A DNA stretch of 64,000 bases from Anaerolineaceae bacterium (GCA_020634135.1 JACKCG010000007.1:124001-188000); one strand, 5' to 3'; shown: positions 26,121 to 34,992, counted from the first letter of the stretch. A program made the numbers and translations. Notes: generated by a model from the sequence alone, not told the origin.

Positions 26121-26142
26121 CAAGGGGCAAAAAAACCCCTTG
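26121..26142 (+). promoter_or_regulatory. Hairpin in the mdh leader / pckA 3' end
   Basis: CAAGGGG / CCCCTTG with an A-rich eight-base loop, flanked by an outer pairing GCACG / CGTGC. No T-run follows directly (CAGTTTTAT a little later). It may end pckA transcripts, or fold in the mdh leader made from the promoter at 26077. Confidence 0.5.
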
Positions 26143-26259
26143 TATCCGTGCCAGTTTTATGGATAGATTCTCGAAGACTTTGTTACATGATTCCTCGGCT
26201 GTTCAGCAGGATATACTTGCTGTTTATATGTAAATTTTCAATGGAGATAGAATAACCTC

Positions 26260-27204
26260 ATGGCTCGTAGAAAAGTTTCAGTTATCGGTGCAGGAAATGT
26301 TGGGGCGACATGCGCTCACTGGATCGCCACCCGCGAACTGGCTGATGTGGTGCTGGTAGATATCGTCGAAGGCTTGCCTCAGGGCAAAGCGCTTGACTTA
26401 GCGCAATCCGCCCCGGTTATGAAGTTCGACCTGAACATCATCGGCACCAATAGTTACGAAGAAACTGCCGGCTCGGATGTAGTGATAATTACCGCGGGCG
26501 TCCCGCGCAAGAAAGACCCGGTTACAGGTAAATACCCCAGCCGTGATGAACTGGTGAAAACCAACCAGAAAATCGTAGGCGAAGTCACACGTCAGGTCGC
26601 ACAGCACTCTCCCAATGCCATCATTATCATTGTTTCCAACCCGCTGGACGCTATGTGCCATGTTGCGCTGCAAGAAAGCGGTTTCCCCAGTGAACGTGTG
26701 ATCGGGCAAGCTGGCGCTCTGGACACTGCGCGTTATAAGGCATTTATTGCGATGGAGTTGAACGTCAGTGTCCGCGATGTGCATGGTATCGTGCTGGGTG
26801 GACATGGTGACCAGATGGTACCACTGCCACGCCACACTTCGGTAGCCGGTATTCCGGTCCGTGAACTGATGGCAGAAGACAAGCTCCAGGCGATTATCGA
26901 GCGCACCCGTAAGGGCGGTGGCGAAATCGTCGGTCTCATCGGCGTGAGTGCCTGGTATGCTCCGGCAGCAGGTGCTGTTGAAATGGTCGAAGCGATCATC
27001 CGTGACCAAAAACGAATCATTCCATCCGCAGTGTTACTGAATGGCGAATACGGCTATAATGATCTCTACATTGGTGTTCCAGCGGTCCTGGGCGCTAAAG
27101 GCGTTGAAAAAGTGATCGAAATGGAACTGAACGACGAAGAAAAAGGTATGCTGGAAATCAGCGCCGAGGCAGTGCGTTCTGTTGTGGGAATCCTGGGGTA
27201 TTAA
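26260..27204 (+). CDS. mdh: Malate dehydrogenase (NAD)
   Basis: Oxidises malate to oxaloacetate. 314 residues of the LDH-like MDH group. NAD fold VSVIGAGNVGATCAHW with an acidic residue after strand 2 (VLVDIVEG) that favours NAD. The substrate-choice arginine is in ITAGVPRKKDP, which marks MDH not LDH. Further motifs: VSNPLDAM, the aspartate in ALDTARYK and the catalytic histidine in LGGHGDQMVPL. The ATG follows TGGAGAT. With pckA and ppdK it completes a route malate-oxaloacetate-PEP-pyruvate. Confidence 0.98.
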   Translation: MARRKVSVIGAGNVGATCAHWIATRELADVVLVDIVEGLPQGKALDLAQSAPVMKFDLNIIGTNSYEETAGSDVVIITAGVPRKKDPVTGKYPSRDELVKTNQKIVGEVTRQVAQHSPNAIIIIVSNPLDAMCHVALQESGFPSERVIGQAGALDTARYKAFIAMELNVSVRDVHGIVLGGHGDQMVPLPRHTSVAGIPVRELMAEDKLQAIIERTRKGGGEIVGLIGVSAWYAPAAGAVEMVEAIIRDQKRIIPSAVLLNGEYGYNDLYIGVPAVLGAKGVEKVIEMELNDEEKGMLEISAEAVRSVVGILGY

Positions 27205-27359
27205 GCCACACGACCCACAAAGAAAACATCCGGCAAGTGGACTTTATGTAAGAGCGTAATGCTCTCACAAATGGAGTGTCTGCCAGTTACGCTATAGCCT
27301 TCGAATGCGGAGAAAGCCACCTGTTTCCGAGCGTGGTCATTGATATCGTGTAAATGTTA

Positions 27360-27387
27360 GAGGGCGAGTGCATTCTACCTCGCCCTC
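27360..27387 (+). promoter_or_regulatory. Perfect nine-bp hairpin before the phosphoesterase gene
   Basis: GAGGGCGAG / CTCGCCCTC with a ten-base loop, 32 bases before the ATG at 27419 and 155 bases after mdh. No T-run follows. It may be an mdh 3' end or a leader structure. Confidence 0.5.
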
Positions 27388-27418
27388 ATCATTACAGCTT
27401 ACGGGGTGTTACGGGAAT

Positions 27419-28462
27419 ATGTCGCAACGAGTCATTGATCTTAATCAAGGCACGGCAATGGTCGTGACCGATTTACATGGGGCATGGGATATCTATCGCC
27501 GATTGCGAGATACGTTTCTAAAGCAGCAGGCAGAGGGCAAAGTAGATTACCTTGTGCTGTGTGGCGACCTGATCCACAGTGAGGGAACAGAAGAGCAGGA
27601 CTACAGCCTGGACATTCTGCTGGATGTGATGCGAATGCAGGCCACGCTGGGCAAAGAAAAAGTGATTGTCTTGTTAGGCAATCATGAGTTGCCTCATATT
27701 TATGGATTAACTCTCGCAAAGGGTTCAGTAGAATATACGCCACGCTTTGAGGCATCGCTCACACGCCTTGACCAACGGTATAAAGATGTTCATCGGCGAA
27801 AAGATGTTATTGAGTTTCTTTGCGGTTTGCCATTTTTTGCCCGCACCAAGGCCGGAGTACTGCTCACTCACGCCGGGGCGGCGACGGATATTTCTTCCAC
27901 CAAACATGCCGAACGACTGTTCAACATTAACCACACGGAGTTAATTGACGCGGCTGATAAAGATCTGCACAAGTTGGACATTGAAAGCCTTCAAAGAGGC
28001 TATTCGCACTTCACAGGTTTATCATACGAAGAACAGGCCAAACACTACCTGGCGGTGACGGGATCAGATGACCCGCGCTACAATGACCTGCTTCGCGTAT
28101 TGTTCCTCAGCGGGCAGAATACTGATTTTGACTTGATCTGGAACACTTTATTCACCCAGAACGAGCTGGAGGTCGGTGAAGCTGCCTACCAGAAAACAAC
28201 CAAAACATTCCTGCAAGTAATATCGGAAATCAGCCCACATGAGCAGCATGTCCTGGTCGCCGGGCACATCAACGTGAAAGATGGCTATGCCGAAATTGGC
28301 AAGCAGCATCTACGGGTAGCCAGTTACACCCATGCCTTTCCCAAACGTGCCGCCCGTTATATGTTGCTAGATTGCGAAAAACCCATCAAAACCACGAGTG
28401 ATCTCATCCCGAGCTTGCGCTTTGTGTTCGATAGCGCGGTGCCAACCACAACCACGAGCTAA
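27419..28462 (+). CDS. Calcineurin-like metallophosphoesterase
   Basis: 347 residues. Metal-binding blocks of the phosphoesterase fold: MVVTDLHGAWD (D-x-H), VLCGDLIHSEG (GD), LLGNHELPH (GNHE), LLTHAGAA and VLVAGHINV (GH). PPP-type Ser/Thr phosphatases read GDxVDRG; here it is GDLIHSEG, so the phosphatase signature is not kept although the spacing and overall layout recall that group. The substrate could be a phosphoprotein, a nucleotide or another phosphoester. The ATG at 27419 is preferred over an upstream in-frame ATG inside the hairpin. Its TAA overlaps the fmt stop. Confidence 0.85.
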   Translation: MSQRVIDLNQGTAMVVTDLHGAWDIYRRLRDTFLKQQAEGKVDYLVLCGDLIHSEGTEEQDYSLDILLDVMRMQATLGKEKVIVLLGNHELPHIYGLTLAKGSVEYTPRFEASLTRLDQRYKDVHRRKDVIEFLCGLPFFARTKAGVLLTHAGAATDISSTKHAERLFNINHTELIDAADKDLHKLDIESLQRGYSHFTGLSYEEQAKHYLAVTGSDDPRYNDLLRVLFLSGQNTDFDLIWNTLFTQNELEVGEAAYQKTTKTFLQVISEISPHEQHVLVAGHINVKDGYAEIGKQHLRVASYTHAFPKRAARYMLLDCEKPIKTTSDLIPSLRFVFDSAVPTTTTS

Positions 28463-29385
28463 GAAGAAAGCAACTGGGAGCTTATGAAGCCCGGATATCC
28501 CCGGATAAACTCATCCACAGCAACCGCGTTGCGTCCGGCAAGCTGGAGGCGTGACGGGTAGAAAAGGCCTTCTCCGGTGCCAATCGCTATCCCTTGATGG
28601 GTTTCCACAACCCGACCCGGTTCAGCTTTACCTGCGCCTATACTCCCGGCATGAATTTTAAGCTGCTGATTGTTCCAGAAGGTAAATGTCCCAGGCCAGG
28701 GGGTAAAGGCACGCACAAGCCGCTCAATAGTGGTGGCATCCATTTGCCAGGGAATATTCCCCTCTTCTTTTGTCACCTGGGGCGCATACGTTGCCATTGA
28801 ATCATCTTGTGGCTGTAGTTGACACAGACCCGATAGATACTCCGGCAGGATTGCAGTCAATAGTTTCGACCCTATCAGTGCCAACTTATCGTGGAGTGTC
28901 TGGCCGGTTTCGTCAGAAGCTATCAGAAGCTTTTCCTGAGCCAACATCGGCCCGGTATCCAGACCAGCATCCATTTTCATGATCGTGATACCCGTTTCGC
29001 TGTCCCCGTACCGGATGGCGGCATGAATCGGCGCAGCGCCCCGCCAGCGCGGCAGCAGTGAAGCATGGACATTGATCGAACCGAATGGCGGAATATCGAG
29101 CGCAGCCTGTGAGAGAATCTGACCAAAGGCAGCGACTACATAGGCATCAGGCTGCCACGCCCTGAGGGTTTCCAGCGCCTCAGCACGACGCAACTTCACC
29201 GGCTGGAATACTGGAAGATCATTTTCAATCGCCACCTGCTTCACCGGCGACATCTGCACCTGTCGCTTTCGCCCCGCAGGGCGATCCGGTTGTGTCACTA
29301 CGCCAACAACCTCATGCTGCACGATCAATGCCCGCAGTGTAGGAACAGCAAAATCGGGCGTCCCCATAAACACAATTCTTGCCAT
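28459..29385 (-). CDS. fmt: Methionyl-tRNA formyltransferase
   Basis: Formylates initiator Met-tRNA using 10-formyl-THF. 308 residues. IVFMGTPDFAVPTLRAL, VVTQPDRPAGRKRQ, VAAFGQILSQAALDIP, the signature SINVHASLLPRWRGAAPI with catalytic Asn/His, ETGITIMKMDAGLDTGPML with the catalytic Asp, and the C-terminal tRNA-binding domain from about residue 205. The ATG follows AGGGAT. The usual partner def is not adjacent. Its TAG shares bases with the converging phosphoesterase stop (CTAA). Confidence 0.97.
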   Translation of the reverse strand: MARIVFMGTPDFAVPTLRALIVQHEVVGVVTQPDRPAGRKRQVQMSPVKQVAIENDLPVFQPVKLRRAEALETLRAWQPDAYVVAAFGQILSQAALDIPPFGSINVHASLLPRWRGAAPIHAAIRYGDSETGITIMKMDAGLDTGPMLAQEKLLIASDETGQTLHDKLALIGSKLLTAILPEYLSGLCQLQPQDDSMATYAPQVTKEEGNIPWQMDATTIERLVRAFTPWPGTFTFWNNQQLKIHAGSIGAGKAEPGRVVETHQGIAIGTGEGLFYPSRLQLAGRNAVAVDEFIRGYPGFISSQLLSS

Positions 29386-29476
29386 ACTGATTATCCCTGC
29401 TCAATGCTTGTGTGGCCTGGATGTCGTATGGTAGTATCGGGGACATAAATTGTAAACGGCTGTTTGGATATTATTT

Positions 29477-31204
29477 ATGCTGCCAAAACATTGGATTGTC
29501 GCGCCCGCACTGCCATCAGATATACTCCACGATTATCGCAACATGAGTCCGGTACTCGCACAGGTGTTGCACAATCGTGGTCTGACGAATCCGCTCAAGG
29601 CCCGTGAGTTTCTGAACAGCGATTATTCCCCCCCTGATAGTTTCGACAAAAAAGCTCGCATGAAAGGGATTAACGAGGCCGTTACCCGAATTCGACAGGC
29701 CATTCGCAGTCATGAACCGATAACGGTATACGGAGATTTCGACGCGGATGGGGTCACATCTACCGCCCTTATGGTGGAGACACTGCGTTCCCTGGGTGCC
29801 AATGTCGAACCCTATATTCCGCATCGTGTTGACGAAGGTTATGGCGTCAACACGGAAGCACTGCAAAAGCTGGCAATTGCAGGCAAAAAACTCGTGATTA
29901 CCGTAGACTGTGGTATTCGCTCCGTAGAGGAGATCGAGGAGGGTAAGGCCGCCGGGCTGGATATTATCGTAACCGATCACCACTCAATCGGCCCGGAGAT
30001 TCCAAATGCGCTGGCAGTCATCAATCCGAAACAAGAAGATTGCAACTATCCTGAAGACATGCTGGCCGGAGTCGGCGTAGCCTATAAATTGGCCGAAGCG
30101 CTGCTTAAAGCCACCCAGGCCAATGACTCCAAACGTAACGGCAGGCCCAAACTTCATCTGGATGACCTGCTTGACCTGGTCGCTATCGGTACGGTAGCCG
30201 ACCTTGCACCGCTGAATAGCCTGGAGAACCGCATACTGGTGCAGCAAGGGTTGAAAGTAATCAATGAAGGACGGCGTCCTGGTCTGCAGGCATTACTCAA
30301 AGTGGCAGGAGCAGAACCTGGCAAAGTTAATGCCATGACGATTGGCTTCGCCCTGGGACCGCGCATCAACGCTGCTGGCCGGCTGGACAGTGCGATGATT
30401 GCCTATGACCTGCTAACAGCCAACAGTACAGAGGAAGCGGAGATACTGGCGCAACAGCTCCACGAGCTAAACACCCAACGTCAGGAACTCACCCGTTCTG
30501 CCCAGGAACTTGTACGTGACCAGATTGACGCGGCAGATGGTGGTATTCCATTGATTTTTGCCTCAGACCCCGGTTTCCAACCAGGAATTGTCGGGCTTGT
30601 GGCCGGGCGGTTGGCGGAAGAATATTTTCGCCCCGCAGTGGTGATGGAAGAAGGCGAAAGCGAAAGTCGCGCTTCCTGCCGCAGTATCCCCCAATTCGAT
30701 ATCACCCAGGCGCTCGATCAATGCGCTGACCTGCTTATCCGGCATGGCGGACATGCTCAGGCAGCGGGCTTCAGCGTACTTAATGAGAATGTCATCCAAC
30801 TACGCGAAAAACTAACCCGGCTGGCACAGGAAACGCTTGAGGGGCAAGACCTGCGTCCGTCTCTGGATGTGGATGTTGAAGTAGATATTCATACCCTGAA
30901 TGAAGACTTGCTACTTGAATTGTCCAAACTGGAGCCAACGGGGCATTCCAACCCCACCCCGGTGTTGATGAGCAGGAATCTGCGTGTGCTGGAATGCCGC
31001 ACGGTAGGCAAAGAAGACAAACATCTCAAGCTGAAATTAGCCCGTGCTGGGCAGCCACCCTTAGACGCAATTGGTTTCGGTTTGGGTGAATGGGCTGCTA
31101 AAATGCCTGATCGCATTGATGCCGCCTATTACCTGGAACTCAATGAATGGAACGGGCATCGTAATTTGCAGTTAAATTTGCAGGACATCCGGCCCAGTGA
31201 GTAA
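29477..31204 (+). CDS. recJ: Single-stranded-DNA exonuclease RecJ
   Basis: 5'-3' ssDNA exonuclease for recombination and mismatch repair. 575 residues. DHH domain: ITVYGDFDADGVTSTALM (about 85-93 for the core), ITVDCGIRSVEE and IIVTDHHSIGPEIPNA. Further GFALGPRINAAGRLD and DPGFQPGIVGLVAGRLAEEY, and DHHA1 region with SCRSIPQFDITQAL and RHGGHAQAAGF. The C-terminal OB region (about 455-575) is present. It overlaps the next gene by eight bases. mutS lies about 4 kb away, on the other strand. Confidence 0.96.
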   Translation: MLPKHWIVAPALPSDILHDYRNMSPVLAQVLHNRGLTNPLKAREFLNSDYSPPDSFDKKARMKGINEAVTRIRQAIRSHEPITVYGDFDADGVTSTALMVETLRSLGANVEPYIPHRVDEGYGVNTEALQKLAIAGKKLVITVDCGIRSVEEIEEGKAAGLDIIVTDHHSIGPEIPNALAVINPKQEDCNYPEDMLAGVGVAYKLAEALLKATQANDSKRNGRPKLHLDDLLDLVAIGTVADLAPLNSLENRILVQQGLKVINEGRRPGLQALLKVAGAEPGKVNAMTIGFALGPRINAAGRLDSAMIAYDLLTANSTEEAEILAQQLHELNTQRQELTRSAQELVRDQIDAADGGIPLIFASDPGFQPGIVGLVAGRLAEEYFRPAVVMEEGESESRASCRSIPQFDITQALDQCADLLIRHGGHAQAAGFSVLNENVIQLREKLTRLAQETLEGQDLRPSLDVDVEVDIHTLNEDLLLELSKLEPTGHSNPTPVLMSRNLRVLECRTVGKEDKHLKLKLARAGQPPLDAIGFGLGEWAAKMPDRIDAAYYLELNEWNGHRNLQLNLQDIRPSE

Positions 31205-32615
31205 CCACACGCATCGCAGGATGTGGGTTGCATTGGGTGCAATGCTCCTGTCCGTGCTGTTCCCTGCTCTCAGTCTACAGGCACAGGGGACCCGTCCAGC
31301 GGTAGATTTCAACCCGTTTGGTGTAGTTGAGGGTTTTTGGCTGCCGGAAATCGTGTGTGACCTGCATCCTGGTTGGGAGCGGATCATCTTTGATTGGTCG
31401 CAGCATCAACCCACCGGCCCGGAAGACTGGAACACTCTTAACGTAGATGAACGCTGGTTGGTGGCGGCACAAGACTGTGGACGGGAAGTTGTCGCTATCA
31501 TCAAACACACGCCTGCCTGGGCAACAGATGGCACACCGGGACCAGGCGTCCCGCGCGGGCTGTACTTGCCAGTAGATGACCCTGGCAACACCTGGGCAGC
31601 ATTCATCCGGCGGACGGTGGAATACTACCGTTGGCGAGGCGTCAACCGCTTCATCATCTGGAACGAGCCAGATATTACCTCCGATACCTATGGTTTCGAG
31701 TTTGAAGGTTCGCTGGAAGATTACTTCCAGATGGTCAAAGTAGCTTATCTTGCCGGGAAACCGGAAAACCCCGACTTGAAGCTTCACCTTGCTGGCACAA
31801 CCTATTGGCATGACGTCAATGCCGGGCGTCGCCTGTATCTGGATCGCCTGCTCGAACGCATCGTTGCCGACCCCGACGCAACCGACAATGATTACTACTT
31901 TGACACGGTCAGCCTGCATATTTACTTCCGTACTCACACGGTCTATGATATTGTCCGCGAGACGCGGACGCTTTTGGACGCTTATGGCCTAACTGATAAG
32001 ACAATCTGGATTAACGAAACCAACGCCGGCCCCACGGATGACCCGCTCTGGCCGGTTGTGCGCCCGGTGTACCAGATTGACCTGGCGCAGCAAGCCGCTT
32101 TCCTGATACAGTCCGCAGCGTTGGGATTGGCGGGCGGGGCCGAACGTATCGCCGTTTACAAGTTCTTTGACTGGAGTCTACCCCCAGGGGGAGAAACGTT
32201 CGGGCTGCTGCGGGCCGATGAATCCCGCCGTCCGGCTTTCGATACCTGGGCGATGGTTATCCGGGAACTATCTGGAGTCGTGAAGGCGTCCCTTGCGCAA
32301 ACCAATACAGTAGTTGTCGTGCGGTTAGAGTATGCTGATGGGCGAACAGGTATCCTGGCCTGGGCACAAACCGCAACCCCGACTTCTATCCAGGTAACAA
32401 CGAATGATTCTGGCGCAGTTATATTTGATCAATACGGTCACGGTGAAACCATAATACCCCAGAATGGACACTATACGTTGTTGCTCCCAGGGGCAAAATG
32501 CAACTCGGTAGATGGTTGCGCAGTTGGTGGCGCGGTCTCTTTGTTGAGCCTCGCCGGCAGCGGTATCACGGTACAGGAAATCACATCAGGATCAGTGGAT
32601 TTAACGTTTGAGTAG
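31197..32615 (+). CDS. Secreted clan GH-A glycoside hydrolase-like protein
   Basis: 472 residues. A signal peptide (about 8-30, MWVALGAMLLSVLFPALSLQ) precedes a TIM-barrel-like domain (about 40-370). The acid/base candidate is in FIIWNEPDITS (about 155) and the nucleophile candidate in IWINETNAGP (about 272). A C-terminal beta-rich part follows. It looks like a GH39/GH5-type protein. The GTG start at 31197 overlaps the recJ stop; an ATG seven codons later (MWVALG) is an alternative that also keeps the signal peptide. Coupling to recJ is odd for an exported enzyme and may be only positional. Confidence 0.78.
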   Translation: MSNHTHRRMWVALGAMLLSVLFPALSLQAQGTRPAVDFNPFGVVEGFWLPEIVCDLHPGWERIIFDWSQHQPTGPEDWNTLNVDERWLVAAQDCGREVVAIIKHTPAWATDGTPGPGVPRGLYLPVDDPGNTWAAFIRRTVEYYRWRGVNRFIIWNEPDITSDTYGFEFEGSLEDYFQMVKVAYLAGKPENPDLKLHLAGTTYWHDVNAGRRLYLDRLLERIVADPDATDNDYYFDTVSLHIYFRTHTVYDIVRETRTLLDAYGLTDKTIWINETNAGPTDDPLWPVVRPVYQIDLAQQAAFLIQSAALGLAGGAERIAVYKFFDWSLPPGGETFGLLRADESRRPAFDTWAMVIRELSGVVKASLAQTNTVVVVRLEYADGRTGILAWAQTATPTSIQVTTNDSGAVIFDQYGHGETIIPQNGHYTLLLPGAKCNSVDGCAVGGAVSLLSLAGSGITVQEITSGSVDLTFE

Positions 32616-32668
32616 CATGTAGTGGGTCTCGAACCCACTTCTGGTGACATAATCAGCAGGAGCAGGTG

Positions 32669-33688
32669 ATGACAGAAAATCAACAAGCGGAGTTTTCAAG
32701 TAACGGAGTATCAGGCGGCAGTACGACGGGTGAAATCAAATTCTCCTACGGCGGCCAGGCGGTCATTGAAGGCGTGATGATGCGTGGAGCGCACACGGCA
32801 GCAATAGCCGTCCGCAATCCTAAAGGGGAAATCGTCGTTCACGAGCAGCCATTGAATGCGGCGATATACCGGGGACGCATCAGTAAGACGCCATTCGTGC
32901 GCGGCCTGGTTGGGCTGTGGGATGCCCTCGGCCTGGGGATGCGGGCCTTAATGTGGGCGGCAGACGTTGCGATTGGTGAAGAAGAGGAAATCAGTTTCAC
33001 CGGCCCGATTGGTTGGGCAACGGTGGCCTTCTCACTGGTATTTGGCATCGGTCTGTTCTTCATTCTGCCCACGGCAGCAGCCAGCGGCCTGGAATCCTTA
33101 CTCGGCCTTACGGAAAAATCCTTTACTGTCAACTTGCTTGAGGGGGGTGTCCGCCTGCTCATCGTCGTTGGATATATCTGGCTAATTGGTCGTATGGCGG
33201 ATGTCAAGCGCCTGTTTGGGTATCACGGCGCAGAGCATAAGACGATCAATGCTTACGAAGCGGGCGCAGAACTTGTACCCGAAGTCGTGCAGAACTATCC
33301 GATTGAACATCCGCGCTGCGGCACAGCTTTCCTGCTGACGGTGGTATTCGTAAGCGTACTGGTGTTCTCAGTGCTGGGGCGTCCAGAATGGTACATCCTG
33401 TTCATCTCGCGCATCCTGCTCATTCCAGTCGTCGCCGGTATCGCTTATGAGTTCATCCGGTTCACTGCCAAAAACCTAAACAACCCGATTATCCGCTTCA
33501 TTATCATTCCCAACCTGGCGTTGCAGCATTTGACCACCCGCCAGCCCGATCTGCACATGATCGAAGTCGCGATAGTGGCCTTCAAGCGGGTACTGGTTTC
33601 GGAAAAGCTGCTCCCGGAAGACGAAGCAACAATCCCCGAGCCGCGCCCGGAAGCCGTCTCCCCCACTTTTGCCGCGTCTGGCGATTAG
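32669..33688 (+). CDS. DUF1385-family membrane protein
   Basis: 339 residues. Family blocks: FSYGGQAVIEGVMMRGAHTA, LFGYHGAEHKTINAYE and HPRCGTAFLLTVVFVS. There are four to five membrane segments, including WATVAFSLVFGIGLFFILP and FLLTVVFVSVLVFSVLG. The conserved His/Glu/Cys residues suggest metal binding. The biochemical role of this family is not known to me. The ATG at 32669 is used because GGAG lies six bases upstream; a GTG one codon earlier is possible. It often neighbours prfA/prmC/rpmE in other bacteria, but not here. Confidence 0.9.
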   Translation: MTENQQAEFSSNGVSGGSTTGEIKFSYGGQAVIEGVMMRGAHTAAIAVRNPKGEIVVHEQPLNAAIYRGRISKTPFVRGLVGLWDALGLGMRALMWAADVAIGEEEEISFTGPIGWATVAFSLVFGIGLFFILPTAAASGLESLLGLTEKSFTVNLLEGGVRLLIVVGYIWLIGRMADVKRLFGYHGAEHKTINAYEAGAELVPEVVQNYPIEHPRCGTAFLLTVVFVSVLVFSVLGRPEWYILFISRILLIPVVAGIAYEFIRFTAKNLNNPIIRFIIIPNLALQHLTTRQPDLHMIEVAIVAFKRVLVSEKLLPEDEATIPEPRPEAVSPTFAASGD

Positions 33689-33787
33689 TGGTCTGTTGTC
33701 AAGTCGTAACCCATTCGCTATGCTTACAGGCATGAATTCATCAATGAGTTCCTGCCTGTTTCTTTCATCTAGCACGAAGAGTAAACT

Positions 33788-34261
33788 ATGCCTGACATGC
33801 TTGTAAAACTGTACAGTTTGCCGGATTTAGCGCCCGACATCAAACGCCAGCGCGAGGCGGGCATCACGATCCGCCGCCCCATTCCGCCGGAAAAACATAT
33901 TGTGATTGAGTGGGTGCGCCGGGAATTCGGGAATGGTTGGGCCAGTGAAACAGAAGTAACCTTCTCCCGCCAGCCCGTGACAAGTTTCATCGCGATGGAA
34001 AATGGTCAAGTGATCGGTTTCGCCTGCTATGATGCGACATGCAAAGCGTTTTTCGGCCCTACCGGGGTGAGCGAAGCCGCACGCGGGCGCGGCACTGGCA
34101 AGGCGTTATTTCTGGCCTGCCTGCATGGGATGGCTGCTGACGGTTATGCTTACGCAATAATTGGGGCTGCCGGGCCGGTTGATTTTTATGCGAAGGCGGT
34201 AGGTGCTACGATTATCGAGGGGTCTACCCCCGGCATCTATGATGGGATGCTGCGGGAGTAG
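33788..34261 (+). CDS. GNAT-family acetyltransferase
   Basis: 157 residues. The acetyl-CoA-binding motif A is seen in GVSEAARGRGTGKALFLACL, followed by YAYAIIGAAGPVDFYAKAVGA with the usual Tyr near the C terminus. The core strand FIAMENGQVIGFACYDA precedes it. Substrate unknown. The ATG follows GAAGAG. It is convergent with the ArsR-DUF2087 gene seven bases away. Confidence 0.85.
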   Translation: MPDMLVKLYSLPDLAPDIKRQREAGITIRRPIPPEKHIVIEWVRREFGNGWASETEVTFSRQPVTSFIAMENGQVIGFACYDATCKAFFGPTGVSEAARGRGTGKALFLACLHGMAADGYAYAIIGAAGPVDFYAKAVGATIIEGSTPGIYDGMLRE

Positions 34262-34267
34262 ACTTCA

Positions 34268-34879
34268 CTACTCGGCTGTTTCATTTTCCGGGGTCACCCA
34301 GTAGGCCGTGCCAGCCCGTTCCCGGCGCAGGTAACCAAAGTCCACCAGATCACGGCGCAAACCGGCAAAATCGGGATGGAATTCGCTCAGGATGGTGTTG
34401 ATTTCTTTCTCGGTGTAGGTCACACCGGGCTGGAATTTTGTCGCCAGCCAATTCAGCACCACCAACAGCTTAAACTGCTTACTGGGTATCTCCCGCAGGC
34501 GACCATTGAATGTATAGTCGCGCAGAATTTTTCGTTCCGCTTCTTCCAGGTCGAGAGTATCTATCCAGCTGTCATCCGATTCCGGTTTCTCGTATGGCCG
34601 TAACTGCTCGATCTCAGCGGCATACCGCTTGAACTCGTTCAGACGCGACGGATTCAATCTGTATATGCGCTGGTTGCCCGCCGTCCGCAGGTTTACCAAC
34701 CCCGCCGCCCTCAGTTTCGATAGGTGATGCGAAACAGTGGGTTCAGATATGCCCAATAGTTCCGCCAATTCAGAAACGTTCTTTTCACCCTCGTTTAGCA
34801 GACGAACCACCGTCAGGCGGTTCTCATCACCCAGTGACTTGAGTAAATTGAGCATAATACGAAACTTATCCGGAGTCAT
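34268..34879 (-). CDS. ArsR-family regulator with C-terminal DUF2087 domain
   Basis: 203 residues. The N-terminal winged helix (about 8-80) has LLKSLGDENRLTVVRLLNEG and VSELAELLGISEPTVSHHLS (recognition helix). No metal-binding CxC motif is present in the HTH. The C-terminal DUF2087 domain is REIPSKQFKLLVVLNWLAT, FQPGVTYTEKEINTILSEF, HPDFAGLRRDLVDFGYLRR. DUF2087 often follows regulators or stands alone; its ligand is unknown to me. The ATG at 34879 follows GGGAGGAG. A 28-bp perfect palindrome lies 28 bases upstream, so autoregulation is very likely. Confidence 0.9.
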   Translation of the reverse strand: MTPDKFRIMLNLLKSLGDENRLTVVRLLNEGEKNVSELAELLGISEPTVSHHLSKLRAAGLVNLRTAGNQRIYRLNPSRLNEFKRYAAEIEQLRPYEKPESDDSWIDTLDLEEAERKILRDYTFNGRLREIPSKQFKLLVVLNWLATKFQPGVTYTEKEINTILSEFHPDFAGLRRDLVDFGYLRRERAGTAYWVTPENETAE

Positions 34880-34906
34880 AACTCCTCCCTTCACGTTTAG
34901 ATGATC

Positions 34907-34945
34907 TTCAAATTAGATACGTATCTAATTTGAAGTATATCTAAT
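34907..34945 (-). promoter_or_regulatory. Perfect 28-bp palindromic operator plus extra half-site
   Basis: 34907-34934 is TTCAAATTAGATAC followed by its exact reverse complement. GTATATCTAAT at 34935-34945 repeats one half with a single change. It sits directly upstream of the ArsR-DUF2087 gene, as expected for an autoregulated dimeric winged-helix protein. Confidence 0.85.
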
Positions 34946-34992
34946 CAGAGGGTTGTGTCAAGACGGCGTTTGTCGTTTCCACAGATATTCTC

